This document shows, in pieces, positions 26,633 through 35,316 of a stretch of DNA of 64,000 nt. The stretch is from positions 186,001 through 250,000 of the forward strand of contig CBDCXJ010000051.1 of assembly GCA_965223695.1 (NCBI GenBank), written 5' to 3'. This DNA is from JAUVPB01 sp965223695. GTDB taxonomy: Bacteria > Actinomycetota > Thermoleophilia > Gaiellales > Gaiellaceae. The translations under genes were made by a program, and so were the position numbers. The notes under the pieces were generated by a model. It saw only the letters and a program-made list of their open reading frames with translations, made no database searches and was not told the DNA's origin. How positions within the stretch are numbered: the first letter of the stretch is position 1; every line of letters starts with the position of its first letter.

Positions 26633-27591
26633 GTGCAGCAGCCGACGCCCTCTGCCGCTCGTTCGGGCTCGAGGTGCCCATCCTCCAGGCTGGGATGGGG
26701 TACGTCTCGACCGGTCGGCTGGCCGCGGCCGTCTCGGGCGCCGGCGGGCTCGGCGTGATTGCGACGGGCGCGATCATGCCGCCGGCCGAGTTGCTCGAGC
26801 ACATCGCCCGCGTACGTGACGAGGCGCCGGGCAAGCCGTTCGCGGTGAACCTGCTGCTGCCGAGCGGCTCGGATCCCTCAGTCGACTTCGGCTCTCCCGA
26901 GCTCAACCGCGGCCTGCTCGACGTCTGTGTCTCGGAGCGCGTTCCCGTTGTCGTGATCGGCCTCGGCGACCCGCGGGCGGTGATGAACGAGCTCAAGGAG
27001 GCCGGCTCCCGGGTCGTCTCGGTCGTCGGCTCGCCACGCGCGGCCCGCAACGTCGCGAAGGCGGGCGCAGATCTCGTGATCGTCCAGGGCCGGGAGGCAG
27101 GCGGGCACGTCGGCGAGATCGGCACCCTGACGCTGTTGCAGACGGCGCTACGCGACCTCGAGTGCCCGGTCGCCGTCGCCGGCGGCGTCGCGACACCGCG
27201 GGCTGTTGCGAGCGTGCTCGCGGCCGGCGCGGCGGCCGTGTCTGTGGGCACCCGCTTCCTCGCCTCGGAGGAGTCCGACGTCCATGAGGTGTTCAAGCAG
27301 GCAGTCGTTGACGCGACCGCGCGCTCGACGGCGGTCACGCGGGCGTGCTCGGGCAAGCCGGGCCGCGCGCTGCGCTCACCGTTCGTCGAGGCCTGGATCG
27401 GACGCGACGACGAGATCGACCCCTATCCGAGCCGCGCGCAGGAGCACTTCTGGCGCGCCAAGGCGGGCTGCGTCGACGGCGACTGGGAGAACGGCTACTT
27501 CCCGGCCGGACAGTGCGTCGAGGTCATCGACGAGATCCTGCCGGCGGCACAGATCGTCGAGGATCTCGCGACGCTGGTCGTAGCGACATGA
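26629..27591 (+). CDS. Nitronate monooxygenase / enoyl reductase-like FMN protein
   Basis: A 320-residue TIM-barrel flavoprotein. The GTG at 26629 overlaps the previous stop (GTGA). Family marks: VPILQAGMGYVSTGRLAAAV at the start, VNLLLPSG, GREAGGHVG near residue 151 (the conserved NMO/FabK segment), PVAVAGGVATPRAVASVLAA, AVSVGTRFLASEES and ACSGKPGRALRSPF. Known members oxidise nitronates or reduce enoyl thioesters with FMN. Given the CoA ligase and SDR that follow, either role could fit. The following gene starts in its stop codon (ATGA). Confidence 0.88.
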   Translation: MSAAADALCRSFGLEVPILQAGMGYVSTGRLAAAVSGAGGLGVIATGAIMPPAELLEHIARVRDEAPGKPFAVNLLLPSGSDPSVDFGSPELNRGLLDVCVSERVPVVVIGLGDPRAVMNELKEAGSRVVSVVGSPRAARNVAKAGADLVIVQGREAGGHVGEIGTLTLLQTALRDLECPVAVAGGVATPRAVASVLAAGAAAVSVGTRFLASEESDVHEVFKQAVVDATARSTAVTRACSGKPGRALRSPFVEAWIGRDDEIDPYPSRAQEHFWRAKAGCVDGDWENGYFPAGQCVEVIDEILPAAQIVEDLATLVVAT

Positions 27592-29123
27592 ACGAGCGAC
27601 CGTCCTCCTACCGCCCGGTGCTGATCGCCGACGGCATCCGCGCCTCGGCCAAGCGCGACCCCGGGAAGACGGCGCTCTCGCTCGGCTCCGACCATCTGTC
27701 CTACGCCCAGCTCGTCGAGCGGATCGATCGCGTCTCGAACCTGGCCCTCAGCGGCCTCGGTCTCGCCCCTGGCGATCACGCGGCGCTGATGGCACCGAAC
27801 TGCCTCGAGTTCATGGAGATCGTCGGCGGACTGGCGTCGGTGGGCGTTCCGCCGGCGCTGATCAACTCGCGGCTCACGCCCGCTGAGGTTGCCTATATCG
27901 GCAACGACGCTGGCGCGCGGGTGATGTTCGTGCACGAGTCGCTTCGCGAGATCGTCGAGGAAGCCGAATTCGACACCGTCGAGCGTGTCGTCGTGATCGG
28001 CCCCAGCGGCGACTACGAGACGCTGCTGGCAGCCGCGAGCCCGAAACCGCCCGACGTCGCGGTCGAGGAGACAGATCCGTTCTGCATCTCGTACACGTCC
28101 GGGACGACGGGAAGCCCGAAGGGGGCGGTGCTCTCGCATCGCTCGCGCGCACTCACGGCGTTCGCAATGGCGGTCGAGTACGGCTGCTACTCGCCCGAGG
28201 ACAGGGCGATGGCGATCGCGCCCCTCTACCACGGTGGCGGCTTCGCCTTCGCGCTCGCGCCGATCTCGTTCGGCGGCACCTGCGAGATCCTGCCCAGGTT
28301 CGACGCCGAGCAGGTCTTGCGTCTCTTCGCCGAGCAGGCGATCACGAACGCGTTCATGGTGCCGACGCACTTCAACGCGCTCTTCGCACTCGACGAGAAG
28401 ACCCTCCGCGGCGCCGATATCTCGTCGCTTCGCACGATCATCTCGAATGCCGCCCCACTTCCCCAGGCCACGAAGGAGCGCGTCGTCGACTGGCTCGGCG
28501 ACGGGATCCTGCACGAGACCTACGGCTCGACCGAAGGCGGGATCGTCACCAACCTTCGCCCGCCTGACCAGCTGCGCAAGGAGCAGTGCGTCGGGCTCCC
28601 CTTCCCGTGCACCGAGGTTCGCATGCTCGACAACGACGGCGTCGAGGTCGAGGCCGGCGAGGTCGGTGAGCTGTACAGCCGCTCGCCATTCCTGTTCAAC
28701 GGCTACTGGGGTCTACCGGACGAGACGACCGAGGGCTTCCGCGACGGCTGGTTGTCGGTTGGTGACATGGCCCGCAAGGACGACGAGGGTCACGTCTACA
28801 TCGTCGACCGCAAGAAGGACATGATCATCTCGGGCGGTGTCAACGTCTATCCGCGCGAGGTGGAGGAGGTGCTGCACGAGCACCCGGCGATTGCCGAGGC
28901 CGCCGTTGTCGGCGTCGCCGATGAGTACTGGGGCGAGGCGGTGCAGGCAGTCGTGGCGCTGCGTGCCGAGCAGCAGGCGACGGCCGAGGAGATCGTCGAG
29001 TTCTGCTCGGAGCGGCTCGCCAGATTCAAGCTGCCCAAGCAGGTGCGGTTCACCGACGCGCTACCGCGCAACGCTGCGGGCAAGGTGCTCCGCCGCGAGC
29101 TGCGCGTGGCCAACGAAAGCTAG
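27588..29123 (+). CDS. Acyl-CoA synthetase (AMP-forming acid-CoA ligase)
   Basis: A 511-residue member of the ANL superfamily. P-loop-like YTSGTTGSPKGAVLSH near residue 170, YGSTEGG near 309, the hinge region SVGDMARKDDEGHVYIVDRK, GGVNVYPREVEEVLHEHP and the C-terminal catalytic lysine in PRNAAGKVLRREL. It would adenylate a carboxylic acid and transfer it to CoA, committing the skeleton to beta-oxidation-like steps. It overlaps the previous gene by four bases; the SDR gene follows after 17 nt with GGAAAGAGAG as ribosome site. The acid substrate is not evident. Confidence 0.93.
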   Translation: MNERPSSYRPVLIADGIRASAKRDPGKTALSLGSDHLSYAQLVERIDRVSNLALSGLGLAPGDHAALMAPNCLEFMEIVGGLASVGVPPALINSRLTPAEVAYIGNDAGARVMFVHESLREIVEEAEFDTVERVVVIGPSGDYETLLAAASPKPPDVAVEETDPFCISYTSGTTGSPKGAVLSHRSRALTAFAMAVEYGCYSPEDRAMAIAPLYHGGGFAFALAPISFGGTCEILPRFDAEQVLRLFAEQAITNAFMVPTHFNALFALDEKTLRGADISSLRTIISNAAPLPQATKERVVDWLGDGILHETYGSTEGGIVTNLRPPDQLRKEQCVGLPFPCTEVRMLDNDGVEVEAGEVGELYSRSPFLFNGYWGLPDETTEGFRDGWLSVGDMARKDDEGHVYIVDRKKDMIISGGVNVYPREVEEVLHEHPAIAEAAVVGVADEYWGEAVQAVVALRAEQQATAEEIVEFCSERLARFKLPKQVRFTDALPRNAAGKVLRRELRVANES

Positions 29124-29140
29124 ACCGGAAAGAGAGACCG

Positions 29141-29896
29141 ATGGGAAAGCTAGACGGGCGAGTTGCGATCGTGACGGGAGCGGCGAGCGGCATTGGCCGC
29201 GGCATGGCCGAGGCGTTTGCCGAGGAGGGATGCGCCGGGGTCGCGTGCGTCGACCTCAACGCGTCCGGAGCCGGGGCGACGGCGGCGACCTGCAACGAGT
29301 CGGGTGCCAAGACCATCGTGGTCGAGGCGAACGTTACGAGCGAGGACGACTGGAAGCGCGTCATCGACGAGACGACCTCGGCATTCGGCGGACGCATCGA
29401 CGTCTGCTGCAACAACGCGGGTATCGCGTCGAGCTCGCCGGTCAAGGACATGAGCCTCGAGATGTGGCAGCAGATGATGGACGTCGACCTGACATCCGTG
29501 TTTCTTGGCTGCCGGGCCGTCTTGCCGACGATGCTCGAGCAGGACTACGGGCGGATCATCAACACCGGCTCGCAGCTCGGCTTGCGTGGGTCGCCGTCGC
29601 TGGCGCACTACTGCGCGGCGAAGGGCGGCGTCCACGCGCTGACCAAGTCACTCGCCTACGAGGTAGCCGAGACGGGCATCCGCGTGAACGCGCTCGCGCC
29701 CGGGCCGACGGTGACCGCGATCCTCGACGACATCCCCGACGAGGCAATCGAGGCGATCCGCCTCGAGGTGCCGATGAAGCGGCTCGCGCAGGTCAAGGAG
29801 ATCGTTCCCACAGTCGTCCTGCTCGCCTCGGAAGACGGCGGCGGCTACTACCACGGCGCCGTCATGAACGTCTCTGGCGGCCACGTCACCTGGTAG
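29141..29896 (+). CDS. Short-chain dehydrogenase/reductase (SDR)
   Basis: A 251-residue classical SDR: cofactor motif TGAASGIG at residues 12-19, the Asp of VDLNASG, CNNAGIASSSPV near 91, catalytic Ser in NTGSQLG and the YCAAK pair near 155, then VNALAPGPTVTAILDD and a C-terminal GAVMNVSGGHVTW. NAD(P)-dependent oxidation of a hydroxyacyl-CoA or similar alcohol is likely. The acidic residue after beta-2 suggests NAD preference. It lies between the CoA ligase and a flavin monooxygenase gene. Confidence 0.93.
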   Translation: MGKLDGRVAIVTGAASGIGRGMAEAFAEEGCAGVACVDLNASGAGATAATCNESGAKTIVVEANVTSEDDWKRVIDETTSAFGGRIDVCCNNAGIASSSPVKDMSLEMWQQMMDVDLTSVFLGCRAVLPTMLEQDYGRIINTGSQLGLRGSPSLAHYCAAKGGVHALTKSLAYEVAETGIRVNALAPGPTVTAILDDIPDEAIEAIRLEVPMKRLAQVKEIVPTVVLLASEDGGGYYHGAVMNVSGGHVTW

Positions 29897-29902
29897 CGAA
29901 CC

Positions 29903-31096
29903 GTGGCCGCAGCTGAGGCACCCGCGGTCGCTGGCGACCCGCTCGCAAGGGCGCGCTCGCTCGCCGAGGCGTTCGCGGTCGAGGCGGCCGAGCGCGATCG
30001 CGAGTGGCGCTTCCCGCATCAGGAGATGGCAGAGCTGAAGCGGAGCGGGCTGCTCGGGCTCAGGCTGCCGCGCGAGCTGGGTGGTGCTGCGGTCGACACG
30101 CCGACGATCGTCAGGGTCACGGGCGAGGTCGCCGTCGGCGACCCGAACATCGCGCAGATGCTCCTCATCCACTACTACGGCGAGGAGCTGATCACGGCTC
30201 TGCCGGACTCGAGCGTCAAGACCCAGCTTGCTGAGCGCGTCCTCGCCGGCGAGTTCGTGACGAATGCGTTCAACGAGGTCGGCACGAAGACGATCATGGA
30301 GTTCCGCACCGTCGTCTCAAAGGGTTCTGACGGGAACCGTCGCATCAACGGCAAGAAGTTCTACGCGACTGGAAGTCTCGCGGGCGATCTCATGTACGTC
30401 GTCGCCATCACCGACGACGCCGAGCCCGCCCTCACGATCTGCTGGGTCGCGACCGGTGCTCCGGGGGTCACCATCCACGACGACTGGCGGGGCATGGGCC
30501 AGCGCACGACGGCGAGCGGCACGATCGAGTTGAACGCCGTGCCGGTCGAGGAGGATCACGTCACCGCCGTCGACCACCTGATGACACCCGAGAGCCTGTT
30601 CGGCAACTTCGGTCAGATCTCGTTCTCGGCGATCTATATCGGCATGGCCAGGGGCGCGCTCCGGGATGGCCTCGAGTTCGCGAGGACGCGCGCACGGGCG
30701 CGCCCAGAGTCAGGCGTGGACAGCGCCCGCGAGGATCCGTACGTGATGCTCCGGGCCGGCGAGCTCGAGGCAAAGCTCGTGGCGGCCGAGGGCGCGCTCC
30801 AGCTCGCTCTCGACGCTCGTGTTGCCGCCGAGGAAGCCGGTAGCGCTGAGGCCCGCGACGCGGCCTCGATAGCGGCCGGGCACGCCAAGGTCGTCACCGG
30901 CGACGCGGCCCTCGACATCTCGGAGGGCATTTTCCGGATCTGCGGCGCGAGCGCGTCGCTCGAGAAGTACGCGCTCGATCGGCACTGGCGAAACGCGCGC
31001 ACGCTGACGCTTCACGATCCCATGGACTACAAGATGCGCTTCGCCGGTGACTACATGCTCAACGGCACGCCGCCGCCGATCTCGCCGTACACCTAG
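29903..31096 (+). CDS. Flavin-dependent monooxygenase of the acyl-CoA dehydrogenase fold (DszC/SfnB-like)
   Basis: A 397-residue protein from GTG 29903, six nt after the SDR stop. The fold is acyl-CoA dehydrogenase-like (LLGLRLPRELGGAAVDTPTI, NGKKFYATGSLAGDLMYVVA, DWRGMGQRTTASGTIELNAV). The C-terminal RHWRNARTLTLHDPMDYK is the hallmark of group D two-component monooxygenases such as DszC and SfnB, rather than dehydrogenases. Such enzymes use reduced flavin from a partner reductase to oxygenate C, N or S. No reductase gene is visible next to it. Last gene of its operon, converging on the SnoaL-like gene. Confidence 0.85.
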   Translation: MAAAEAPAVAGDPLARARSLAEAFAVEAAERDREWRFPHQEMAELKRSGLLGLRLPRELGGAAVDTPTIVRVTGEVAVGDPNIAQMLLIHYYGEELITALPDSSVKTQLAERVLAGEFVTNAFNEVGTKTIMEFRTVVSKGSDGNRRINGKKFYATGSLAGDLMYVVAITDDAEPALTICWVATGAPGVTIHDDWRGMGQRTTASGTIELNAVPVEEDHVTAVDHLMTPESLFGNFGQISFSAIYIGMARGALRDGLEFARTRARARPESGVDSAREDPYVMLRAGELEAKLVAAEGALQLALDARVAAEEAGSAEARDAASIAAGHAKVVTGDAALDISEGIFRICGASASLEKYALDRHWRNARTLTLHDPMDYKMRFAGDYMLNGTPPPISPYT

Positions 31097-31108
31097 CGAC
31101 CGGCTAGC

Positions 31109-31528
31109 TCAGAACCTTGCGTCCGGGTCGCCGTGGGTGCGTACGTGGCGCCTCGCGAACAGCCATCGCCCGTCGACACGGCGGACCTCGTCGTCGTAGC
31201 GGGCAACGAGGAGGATGCGGCCTCCTTCGGCCGTCGGCTGCACCATGAGGTGGTCGGCGCGCAGCGTCGCCTCGTCGCCGCCGCCCTCGATGACGACGTT
31301 GTCGACCCAGTGCTGGCAGGCGCGGAAGTCGGCGTACTTCGGCTCGGTCGAGTAGCGGCGGCAAAAGCCAGCGATCTCCTCGCGCCCCTCGAAGCGCCCG
31401 ACGATGCCGTCGAAGACGCCGTCCTCGGTGAACATGCTCGCCCACCCTTCGGCGTCGCCGTCGTCGATCGCGACGTTGTAGCGCGCGATCAGCTCGCGGA
31501 TCTCGAGCCTGTCCTCGGCTGAGAGCAT
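31109..31528 (-). CDS. SnoaL-like / NTF2-fold small protein
   Basis: A 139-residue protein with the SnoaL/ring-hydroxylating-dioxygenase-beta-like opening EDRLEIRELIARYNVAIDDG, FTEDGVFDG, FEGREEIAGFCRRY, and the strand-rich remainder with DHLMVQPTAEGGRILLVARY and a final WLFARRHVRTHGDP. The fold is a cone-shaped barrel used by isomerases, dehydratases and small oxygenase subunits. The catalytic role is not deducible. It is the last gene of the minus-strand amidase operon, four bases after the class IV aminotransferase. Confidence 0.85.
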   Translation of the reverse strand: MLSAEDRLEIRELIARYNVAIDDGDAEGWASMFTEDGVFDGIVGRFEGREEIAGFCRRYSTEPKYADFRACQHWVDNVVIEGGGDEATLRADHLMVQPTAEGGRILLVARYDDEVRRVDGRWLFARRHVRTHGDPDARF

Positions 31529-31532
31529 CAGC

Positions 31533-32417
31533 TCACGCTCCTATGGGGGTCCCGTACTCCCCCGACTCGCGCATGCGCCAGTACGCGGCGGCGAGCTGCT
31601 CTGTGACCGGGCCGGGAACCGGCTGGGGAAGATGACGGCCGGCGACCTCACGTACGGCGAGGGCGCCGCCAGCGGTGCTGGTCGTGAACACCTCGTCGGC
31701 GCTGTACAGGTCGAAGGCTGTCAGGCCTCCCTCGCGCACGGGGATCCCCTCGCGCTCGGCCAGCTCCATGAACGTCTGCCGGGTGATCCCGCGCAAGATC
31801 TCCTCGCCTGGCGTGAAGACGGAGCCGTTCTTGACGACGAACACGTTCGATGCGGGTCCTTCGGCCACGTAGCCCGCCGCGTTCAGCCAGATCACGTCGT
31901 CGAAGCCGCCGCTGACCACCTCGAGCCGAGAGAGCTGGTGGTGCAGTCGGTCGAGCGCCTTGTATCGGGGGTCGAGCGTGTCGGGTGAGAAGCCGCGCAG
32001 GTGTGAGATGCCTAGGCGGATCCCGCTTGCTCGCTTCTCGTCACTGGCGAGCTGGATGTAGGGCGCGACCCAGATGATCTCTGTGGGGTCGTGCTCGCGC
32101 GGGTCACCGATGATCTCCTTCGGCGTTCCCCGCGTGACGATGAAGCGAATGCTCGCCTCATCGAAGCCACATCGCCGTGCCGTCTCGAGGATCGCCTCGC
32201 GCCAGCCCGCGTGATCGAGGGTGGTGCGAATCCCGCTCGCCCGCAGCGAGAGGAAGAGGCGCTCGATGTGCTCGTCGAGCTTGAAGACAACGCCCTTCCA
32301 CGCCGAGACGACGTCGAAGACGCCGTCGCCGAGCAGGAAGCCCTGGTCGAGGATCGAGATCTTGGCGTCGCTCAGCGGCACGTAGTCGCCGTTCAGGTAG
32401 ACGGTCGGCTCGCTCAT
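31533..32417 (-). CDS. Class IV PLP aminotransferase (branched-chain or D-amino-acid type)
   Basis: A 294-residue protein. ATG 32417 with GGAGG upstream is chosen over a much longer open frame. Opening MSEPTVYLNGDYVPLSDAKI and DQGFLLGDGVFDVVSAWKG are the IlvE/DAAT hallmarks. Others are PLP lysine in DPRYKALDRLHHQLS near residue 148, WLNAAGYVAEGPASNVFVVK and GEEILRGITRQTFMELA. It exchanges an amino group between an amino acid and a keto acid. Whether the substrate is an L-branched-chain, D- or omega-amino acid cannot be read. It is placed within a degradative operon rather than with ilv genes. Confidence 0.92.
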   Translation of the reverse strand: MSEPTVYLNGDYVPLSDAKISILDQGFLLGDGVFDVVSAWKGVVFKLDEHIERLFLSLRASGIRTTLDHAGWREAILETARRCGFDEASIRFIVTRGTPKEIIGDPREHDPTEIIWVAPYIQLASDEKRASGIRLGISHLRGFSPDTLDPRYKALDRLHHQLSRLEVVSGGFDDVIWLNAAGYVAEGPASNVFVVKNGSVFTPGEEILRGITRQTFMELAEREGIPVREGGLTAFDLYSADEVFTTSTAGGALAVREVAGRHLPQPVPGPVTEQLAAAYWRMRESGEYGTPIGA

Positions 32418-32452
32418 TGGTCGCCTCCGATAGCGCTTCTCTGGTTGGTCAT

Positions 32453-33604
32453 CTAGTAGCTCTTCGGGAGCCCGAGCCGCTCGCCGATGAAGTTCTTCGT
32501 CATCTCGTTCGAGATCGGGCTGAACGGGCCGAGCCGGGCGTCGCGGGCGAGACGCTCCATCGGCGACTCCTCGACCAGGCCGTAGCCGGCGAGGATCCGC
32601 AGGCCACGGTCGGTCGCGCGCACGGCGACCTCGCTGCAGGCCAGCTTGGCCATCGCCGCCTCCATCGAGCACTCCTCTCCCCGGCTCTGTATCGCCGCTG
32701 ACTTGAAGAGCAACAGGCGCGCCTGCTCGACCTCGGTCGCAGTATCGGCCAGCATGTGCTGCAGCGCCTGGAAGGCGCCGATCGGCCGCCCGAAGGCGTG
32801 GCGCTCCTTGGCGTAGCGCAGCGCCTCGTCGAGCGCTGCCGCAGCGATGCCGAGCGAGATGGCGCCCGCCAGGATCCGCTCGTTGTCGAGCGTCGCGATC
32901 AGGTGGTAGAAGCCGCGGCCGCGCTGGCCGACGATGTCCTCGGCGGGGGCGCGGGCGGCGTCGAAGAAGACCTCGCAGGTGCCCGCGGCGCGCATTCCCA
33001 TCAGCTCGAGCCGCCGCACCGAGATCGCCTCTTGATCGCGCGGCGTCAGGATCAGAGAGAGTCCGCGTGCCTTCTTCTCGCCCTCGGGCGGGTCGGTGCG
33101 CGCGAGCACGAGAATGGCATCCGACTCGTCGGCCATCGACGTGTACAGCTTCTGGCCGTGCAGCGCCCACTCGTCGCCGTCCAGCTCGGCGCTCGTCTTC
33201 AGCTGCAGGACGTCGGTGCCGCCGTCTGGCTCCGACATGCCGAACGCCATGATGAAGTCGCCCTTGGCGATGCGCGGGAGGTACTCATCCTTCTGCGCGT
33301 CGGTGCCGACCTCTTCGAACAGGCGCGCTGTCATCGACACCCCGACCCAGTCGACTGCGATCGAGGCAAACCGCCGCGAGATCTCCTCGGTCAGGACCGT
33401 GGCCGTTTCGACGTCGGCGGCGGCGCCCCCGTATTCCTCCGGAACAGGCAATGCCATCCAGCCGAGCTCGGCGAAGCGCTCCCAAAGTGAGCGCGGGAAC
33501 TTGCGGGCGCGGTCGTACTCACGGATCGTCTCCTCGGGCAGCTCCTTCGCGAAGAAGTCGCGAACGGTCTCGCGCAGGAGCGTGTGCTCTGCAGACTCGC
33601 TCAT
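32453..33604 (-). CDS. Acyl-CoA dehydrogenase family flavoprotein
   Basis: A 383-residue protein starting MSESAEHTLLRETVRDFFAK. Beta-domain signature FIMAFGMSEPDGGTDVLQLK near residue 120, GQKLYTSMADESDAILVLAR, GFYHLIATLDNERI and GYGLVEESPMERLARDARLG at the C-terminus. The closing FSPISNEMTKNFIGERLGLP is shared with the dehydrogenase at 3945-5105, marking them as paralogues in two amide-hydrolase operons. The start overlaps the amidase stop (ATGA), so it is coupled to the amidase. Confidence 0.93.
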   Translation of the reverse strand: MSESAEHTLLRETVRDFFAKELPEETIREYDRARKFPRSLWERFAELGWMALPVPEEYGGAAADVETATVLTEEISRRFASIAVDWVGVSMTARLFEEVGTDAQKDEYLPRIAKGDFIMAFGMSEPDGGTDVLQLKTSAELDGDEWALHGQKLYTSMADESDAILVLARTDPPEGEKKARGLSLILTPRDQEAISVRRLELMGMRAAGTCEVFFDAARAPAEDIVGQRGRGFYHLIATLDNERILAGAISLGIAAAALDEALRYAKERHAFGRPIGAFQALQHMLADTATEVEQARLLLFKSAAIQSRGEECSMEAAMAKLACSEVAVRATDRGLRILAGYGLVEESPMERLARDARLGPFSPISNEMTKNFIGERLGLPKSY

Positions 33605-35013
33605 GGGCTCGCGAGCGGCGGTCGTGTTCCGGCGAAACCGAGCCGCTGCTCGGCCGCGGCGCCAACGCGAAGCAGCAGGGCCTCCGAGAACGCCGGTCCG
33701 ACCAGCTGCAGACCTGCGGGCATGTGCCCGGCGAGCCCCACGGGCACGGTCAGGCCCGGCAGGCCGGCCATGTTCACGACGGTCAGGTTGCGGACGCCGG
33801 CGGGGTCGCGGCCTTCGTTCTCGCCGCGATCGAATTGCACGATCTCCTCCTCGACGAGCGGCGCGATATGGCCATGCGCCGGCGTGACGACGACGTCGAC
33901 CTGTGCGAAGGCGTTGACGAACGCCTCGGCCGTCAGCCTCCGCGTGCGCTGAGCGTCGACATAGGCCGTTGCCGGAATTGCGCGCCCCATGTCGAGGTAG
34001 GAGAGGACGTCGGCGCCGTAGAGGTCTCGCTTCGTGTCGATCCAGTCGCCGTGCCAGGCCGAGGACTCGGCCCCGATGATGAGGAAGCCCGCCGTCAGCG
34101 CATGTTCGATCGCGGCCGCGGGTGAGAGCGTGATCGAGACGAGCTCGGCGCCCGCCTGCTCGAGCGCTTCGAGCCCCCGTTGCAGCGCGTCGGCAACCGG
34201 ATCCTGAATCGTCTCGAAGAAGTACGCGTCCGGAACACCGACGCGCACGCCGCTGGCTCCGCCGTCGAGGTCACCCGCGACCGGATCGTGCGGCGTTTGC
34301 ACGCTCGTGTGGTCGAGCGGATCCGGCCCCGCGATCAGGTCGTAGACGACCGCCGTGTCCGCAACGCTCCGCCCGAGGACGCCAACGGTGTCGAGCGACC
34401 ACGCGAGCGGCGCGACGCCGCTTCGCCCGATCTTCCCGTAGGTCGGCTTGAGCCCGACGATGCCGTTGAAGTTCGCCGGGCTTCGGACCGAGCCGGCCGT
34501 ATCAGTCCCGAGTGTGAACGCGCCGATGCCCGAGGCGACGGCCGAGGCCGATCCGCCGCTCGAGCCCCCCGGGATCCGGTCGGGGTCCCAGGCGTTGCGC
34601 GCCGGCAGCGTCGTCCCGCCCCAGGCGAACTCGTGCGTGCGCGCTTTCGCGATCAGGACGCCGCCTGCGGCCTCGAGCAGGGAGGCGCTGGTCGCGCTTT
34701 GGGTCGGGACGTTCCCGTCGTAGACCCGCGAGCCGGCGCCTGTCGGGATCCCGGCGACGTCGATGATGTCCTTGAGCGTGTACGGCAGCCCATCGATCGG
34801 CCCGAGAGTCTCGTTGCGCGCCCGCCGCTGATCCGACTCCTCTGCCTGCGCAAGCGCTCGCTCGTCGAGTCGGCGCACGAGCGGGTCGGTATGCGGCTCC
34901 ATGCGGTCGGCTTGCGCGAGGGCGGCGTGCATGAGCTCGACGGCAGATACCTCGCCGCTCTGGAGCGCCGTCCTCGCTTCGTCGACGCCGAGGAACGCCA
35001 GATCGACGCTCAC
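33601..35013 (-). CDS. Amidase signature family enzyme
   Basis: A 470-residue amidase from GTG 35013, overlapping the stop of a small gene upstream (GTGA). The Ser-cisSer-Lys triad is visible: K81 in LPYTLKDIIDVAG, S151 in PGGSSGGSASA and S175 in GTDTAGSVRSPANFNG, with spacing matching characterised amidases (24 residues between the serines). Then NGIVGLKPTYGKIGRSGVAP. It hydrolyses an amide or carbamoyl bond to acid plus ammonia. The small coupled partner recalls AtzE/AtzG and GatA/GatC pairs. Co-transcribed with an acyl-CoA dehydrogenase and an aminotransferase. Confidence 0.93.
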   Translation of the reverse strand: MSVDLAFLGVDEARTALQSGEVSAVELMHAALAQADRMEPHTDPLVRRLDERALAQAEESDQRRARNETLGPIDGLPYTLKDIIDVAGIPTGAGSRVYDGNVPTQSATSASLLEAAGGVLIAKARTHEFAWGGTTLPARNAWDPDRIPGGSSGGSASAVASGIGAFTLGTDTAGSVRSPANFNGIVGLKPTYGKIGRSGVAPLAWSLDTVGVLGRSVADTAVVYDLIAGPDPLDHTSVQTPHDPVAGDLDGGASGVRVGVPDAYFFETIQDPVADALQRGLEALEQAGAELVSITLSPAAAIEHALTAGFLIIGAESSAWHGDWIDTKRDLYGADVLSYLDMGRAIPATAYVDAQRTRRLTAEAFVNAFAQVDVVVTPAHGHIAPLVEEEIVQFDRGENEGRDPAGVRNLTVVNMAGLPGLTVPVGLAGHMPAGLQLVGPAFSEALLLRVGAAAEQRLGFAGTRPPLASP

Positions 35014-35183
35014 GCGCCGGGCTCGCTCTCGCTCGGGCGCGACGTCAGCTCGGTAGAGAACGCGACCTCTGGCTCGACAGCGCGCAACATGTCCGGAGGG
35101 AACCCGTCCGCGAGCATGTCGACAAGCACCGCGGCCAGCTCGGCGGCAGCCTGTGTGTCTCCGTCCTGCTGATCGTCGCTCAT
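35010..35183 (-). CDS. Small (57-residue) acidic protein coupled to the amidase; AtzG/DUF4089-like candidate
   Basis: ATG 35183 opens a 57-codon frame: MSDDQQDGDTQAAAELAAVL, then VDMLADGFPPDMLRAVEPEV and a short polar tail. Its stop overlaps the amidase GTG (GTGA). Size, an amphipathic N-terminal helix and the closing 'PP...L...EPEVAF' pattern resemble the small subunit AtzG (DUF4089) that pairs with the amidase AtzE. GatC plays a similar part for GatA. The likeness is by eye only. It would be the first gene of the minus-strand operon, next to the divergent GntR gene. Confidence 0.6.
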   Translation of the reverse strand: MSDDQQDGDTQAAAELAAVLVDMLADGFPPDMLRAVEPEVAFSTELTSRPSESEPGA

Positions 35184-35248
35184 CGCTCTGCGCCCTCTCG
35201 GGTGGCGCAGGATAGATCGGTCTCGCTCGCCGTGAACCGGCAACGCAG

Positions 35249-35260
35249 ATTGCATACAAT
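35249..35260. promoter_or_regulatory. Inverted repeat ATTG-N4-CAAT with GCATAC core; promoter or GntR operator
   Basis: ATTGCATACAAT lies in the 133-bp spacer between the amidase operon and the GntR gene. It is an inverted repeat (ATTG/CAAT). It also contains TACAAT (35255-35260), a good -10 hexamer, with GTGAAC at 35232-35237 and a 17-bp spacer as a possible -35. An operator over a -10 box next to its own regulator gene is a usual autoregulation layout. Similar cores are at 5222, 12704 and 57464. Confidence 0.45.
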
Positions 35261-35316
35261 GTCGCGCCGGCCAGCTCCGCTGGCTCGGCACGGCAGCGAG
35301 CGACGGCAGGACGAGC

